From Cohnella phaseoli (GTDB lineage Bacteria; Bacillota; Bacilli; Paenibacillales; Paenibacillaceae): a stretch of 64,000 nucleotides of DNA. The notes below the pieces were generated by a model. The model ran no database searches. It was not told the origin of the DNA and worked only from the letters and a program-made list of their open reading frames with translations. Shown one piece after another: positions 62,601 to 64,000 of this stretch (position 1 is the first letter of the stretch; each line of letters opens with the position of its first letter). The DNA lies in contig NZ_QRDZ01000041.1 in NCBI RefSeq assembly GCF_003386235.1, positions 23,614 through 87,613 of the forward strand. The letters run 5' to 3'. The position numbers were made by a program, and so were the translations under genes.

Positions 62601-62660
62601 CGGCTCGCGATTGACCTGCAGGATGGAGAGATCCTCCCAATATTTCGCAATAGAGATCAT
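59643..62660 (-). CDS. lacZ: GH2 beta-galactosidase, LacZ type
   Basis: 1005 residues from ATG 62660 (MISIAKYWEDLSILQVNREP, GGGAGG upstream); the frame is open further but without homology. Five-domain LacZ: jelly-roll (SWKFRYYDSVQDVP), Ig-like, TIM barrel with acid/base Glu in WSMGNESGYGDNHIA near 440 and nucleophile Glu in PLFLCEYSHAMGNGPGDLHD near 510, then the C-terminal Bgal_small domain (GPHESYVDKRRSVKKGRYLQ). Conserved YPNDPRFLDLCDEFGFYVID precedes the barrel site. Divergent from an AraC regulator; the GH95 gene is downstream in the same unit. Confidence 0.95.
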   Translation of the reverse strand: MISIAKYWEDLSILQVNREPARANGIPYADRSSAASGKRSRSPYYGTLNGSWKFRYYDSVQDVPQDFYEENADRSEWDELLVPSCWQVNGYDQLHYTNVNYPIPCDPPYVPDRNPAGLYAREFELADDWTDKEKYIVFEGVNSCFYVWVNGSFVGYSQGSRVPAEFRLTGLRSGTNRIAVMVLKWCDGTYLEDQDAWRYSGIFRDVYLLARDQAHVRDVFLKQELSEDFGAAVLNVEVEAVGDVRVSAILTNAEGAQIASGESDVSNAATIRLTLDRPQLWNAENPYLYRLYVQAGDETFYFPVGFRKVDVEGGVFRINGKAVKLKGVNRHDSHPSLGQTIPLNHMIRDLKLMKRHNVNTIRTSHYPNDPRFLDLCDEFGFYVIDEADLECHGIGSADNTIEGEIHRLTNDPDWRDAFLDRAVRMVERDKNHPSVIIWSMGNESGYGDNHIAMQQWTKARDDSRLVHNEGGAPINKGSTDTESLDIESRMYASPADIEAYAQNPDNRKPLFLCEYSHAMGNGPGDLHDYWEIIYRYPKLMGGCVWEWTDHGIATETPEGVAYFAYGGDFGDMPNDGNFCIDGLVTPDRKPHTGLLELKQVIAPVAIAKSDAEEGQYEIRNLYDFTDLSRTYVQWKLEEDGKIVRQGTIWQLDAAPQQAQLLKPDLGQASSSARQLTFSVRAKEETPWAEAGYELAFAQFELGSASARAASMDAAASSIQARESGSELMLTGRNFRYAFDLTAGAFNSLKKHGVEMLAAPTSFAIWRAPTDNDMHIKRQWFDEGYDRAEMKVYACEWRQRDEGKVEIEVRFSLGGYIRRPLLNGEARWTIDGAGQIALAVQANVREGLPYLPRFGLQLTMPQGNEEVEYFGYGPHESYVDKRRSVKKGRYLQTVDEMFEPYIYPQENGARYDTEWAIVSNELGMGLRFESGSPFSFGASHYSAEELTLATHAHLLRKSDQTIVHLDYRMSGVGSNSCGPQLAEKYRFDEREFAFDLLIKPVFKEDE

Positions 62661-62803
62661 CTGTTTAATCGTCCTCCCGATTTCTTCGATAGATTCGATA
62701 GCGTGCATAGTTCCATTATAGATTGTGCTATACTGGATCATACAACCCTCGGAAGGGACACATTCTCGTACAAAATGGACATTTTTAAGAGGAGGCGGGA
62801 GGA

Positions 62804-63676
62804 ATGAAGCTGGGGCTGCGCTCCAACTTTTCACCGGAGGAGCACCCTGTTCCGTTCACCGTCTACACAGTCGGGATGGAGCAGCAGGGCGTGCTTAGCC
62901 GTATGGAGGGATTTTCCGCCCACCAGCTGCTGATCACGGTGTCGGGCAGGGGGCGAGCACACCTGCTTGGACAGAACAAATGGGACATCCTTGAAGAAAA
63001 TACCGTGCTGTATGTCCCCGCCGGCTTTCCGAACGAATACATGCCGGTCGTCGAAGGAGACTGGCTGCTCGCCTTCGTCTCCTTTCATGGCTCGGAAGTC
63101 GCTTTGGCTTCGTGGGGATTCGGCGACACCTCCTCCGTCCTATCTGTCCGTTCCGCGGATCGTCTGCTAAAGCTGCTGAAGAGCATTTGGCTTCACTCCG
63201 GCCCCGATTACGACGCCTGGGCAGCCTCGGAGCAGCTCTTCGCCCTGCTGACGGAACTGCGCAAGCAAAGCTGCGAGGACCGGAGCCCGCCGGAGCTGCT
63301 GCGGCCGCTTCCCGAAGCTTCGCGCTCCCCGACCGCGCTCAAAGCGGCTAAGTTTCTGCAGGATTACATGCATCGGGACATCAGCATTTCTCATCTGGCC
63401 GAGCAGGTCGGCTATTCGCAGAAGCAGCTGACGCGGCTGTTCCTGCAGACGTTCCAGACGACGCCGCTGCAGTATTTGCGCCGCGTTCGGCTTAAAGCGG
63501 GACAGCTGCTGCTGGAGACGGGCGAAAGCATGTCGATCAGCCAAATCGCGCTTCGCGTCGGCATGGAGCCGACCTACTTTACCCGAGAGTTCCGCCGCGT
63601 ATACGGCGTCGTTCCCGGCAAGTACAGGCTTCAGTACGGGCGGGAAGCGGCGGCTCAAGCGGAGACGGACGCGTAG
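62804..63676 (+). CDS. AraC family transcriptional regulator
   Basis: 290 residues. An N-terminal cupin-like domain (SAHQLLITVSGRGRAHLLGQ; NTVLYVPAGFPNEYMPV) is followed by the AraC helix-turn-helix pair (ISISHLAEQVGYSQKQLTRL and ISQIALRVGMEPTYFTREFR). It is divergent from lacZ-GH95 with 143 bp between the starts, so it probably regulates both. GGAGGCGGGAGG precedes the ATG. The word TCGTACAAAA lies in its leader (62766-62775). Confidence 0.9.
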   Translation: MKLGLRSNFSPEEHPVPFTVYTVGMEQQGVLSRMEGFSAHQLLITVSGRGRAHLLGQNKWDILEENTVLYVPAGFPNEYMPVVEGDWLLAFVSFHGSEVALASWGFGDTSSVLSVRSADRLLKLLKSIWLHSGPDYDAWAASEQLFALLTELRKQSCEDRSPPELLRPLPEASRSPTALKAAKFLQDYMHRDISISHLAEQVGYSQKQLTRLFLQTFQTTPLQYLRRVRLKAGQLLLETGESMSISQIALRVGMEPTYFTREFRRVYGVVPGKYRLQYGREAAAQAETDA

Positions 63677-64000
63677 TGAATTAATGGGGACTGATCGTTC
63701 TTGCGATTAGGCCGAGTTAGGGCGAGCCGGGTTGGGGTAGAATGGAGTGGGGTAGGCCGTTTGTCGTCGCACACGCCAACTTTAGGTGAAATTTCATGCA
63801 AAATTCGGCCCTCTTCATCTATTTAAGATCAACTCGAACTTGTACGATTTATCGTACAAATCCGCCGTTCCGCCCCTTCCAACGCCGTATTTTGTACGAG
63901 AAACCGTTACTACTTAGGTCTCCCGAAAATAGGGAGACTTTTTCATAAATTTTAAAGGAATTTGGATACCACACGACGAACTATTTCTAATATACAAGTG
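63677..64000. other. Non-coding right end
   Basis: No convincing gene in these 324 bp. The start is G-rich and repeat-like (63710-63765). A perfect inverted repeat TTGTACGAT-tt-ATCGTACAA lies at 63840-63859 and a further TTTTGTACGA at 63890-63899. Confidence 0.6.
63918..63943 (+). terminator. Rho-independent terminator, plus strand
   Basis: GTCTCCC (63918-63924) and GGGAGAC (63932-63938) form a perfect 7-bp stem with a 7-nt loop, followed by five T residues. It lies 241 bp past the AraC gene stop and would end its transcript. Confidence 0.75.

Noticed and set aside
1..64000. tRNA or rRNA genes
   Set aside because: No cloverleaf or rRNA-like sequence was recognised on either strand.

Overview
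The window looks like chromosome of a spore-forming member of the Paenibacillaceae (Paenibacillus/Cohnella type). The evidence is a moderately high GC content, Gram-positive Shine-Dalgarno sequences with many TTG/GTG starts, a YyaC-type sporulation protein, S-layer-homology domains, and several loci that pair a YesM/YesN-type two-component system with an LplABC-type sugar ABC importer and glycosidases. No rRNA, tRNA, CRISPR array, phage or canonical insertion sequence was recognised.

Layout. 1-4.5 kb: the 5' part of an ECF sigma factor, an internally deleted SDR pseudogene, RidA, YyaC, a TerB-like protein and an AT-rich polytopic membrane protein of unknown function. 4.6-16.5 kb: a minus-strand carbohydrate locus with a secreted three-repeat glycosidase-like protein, AraC-type response regulator, YesM-type kinase, solute-binding lipoprotein, two permeases and a GH99-like protein. 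A 25-bp motif, placed identically relative to a TACAAT -10 box, precedes both the secreted protein and the binding protein; it is probably the response-regulator site. 16.5-17.7 kb: a non-coding island of tandem repeats, including two different arrays with an exact 51-bp period. 17.7-22.9 kb: an (alpha/alpha)6-toroid protein with a zinc-ribbon-like insertion, a sugar isomerase/epimerase, a cupin protein and a divergent AraC regulator. 22.9-25.9 kb: an EamA exporter, a HicAB toxin-antitoxin pair and an Rpn-type nuclease gene bracketed by ~80-bp direct repeats that also act as terminators.

25.9-34.3 kb: a second kinase/regulator pair divergent from an operon of two permeases, a GH4 alpha-galactosidase and a binding lipoprotein, so probably alpha-galactoside uptake and cleavage. 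34.4-34.6 kb: nested inverted repeats. 34.6-43.6 kb: a ten-gene minus-strand operon of importer, two flavin-dependent monooxygenases, M20 deacetylase, FAD amine oxidase, DinB protein and GNAT acetylase. It matches the logic of the B. subtilis ytm/yxe S-alkylcysteine salvage operons with two additions. 43.8-44.5 kb: a second repeat island whose 51-bp unit is homologous to one of the arrays at 17 kb. 44.5-46.0 kb: SsuE-type FMN reductase and its LysR regulator, probably partners of the sulfur operon.

46.2-64 kb: a class 3 lipase, GH29 alpha-L-fucosidase with a divergent AraC regulator, an RCC1/Ig-like/SLH surface protein behind its own two-component system, a SulP transporter, GH95 and GH2 (LacZ) glycosidases and a divergent AraC regulator, then 324 bp of non-coding sequence. 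The overall picture is of a plant- or soil-polysaccharide forager with locally regulated glycan loci.
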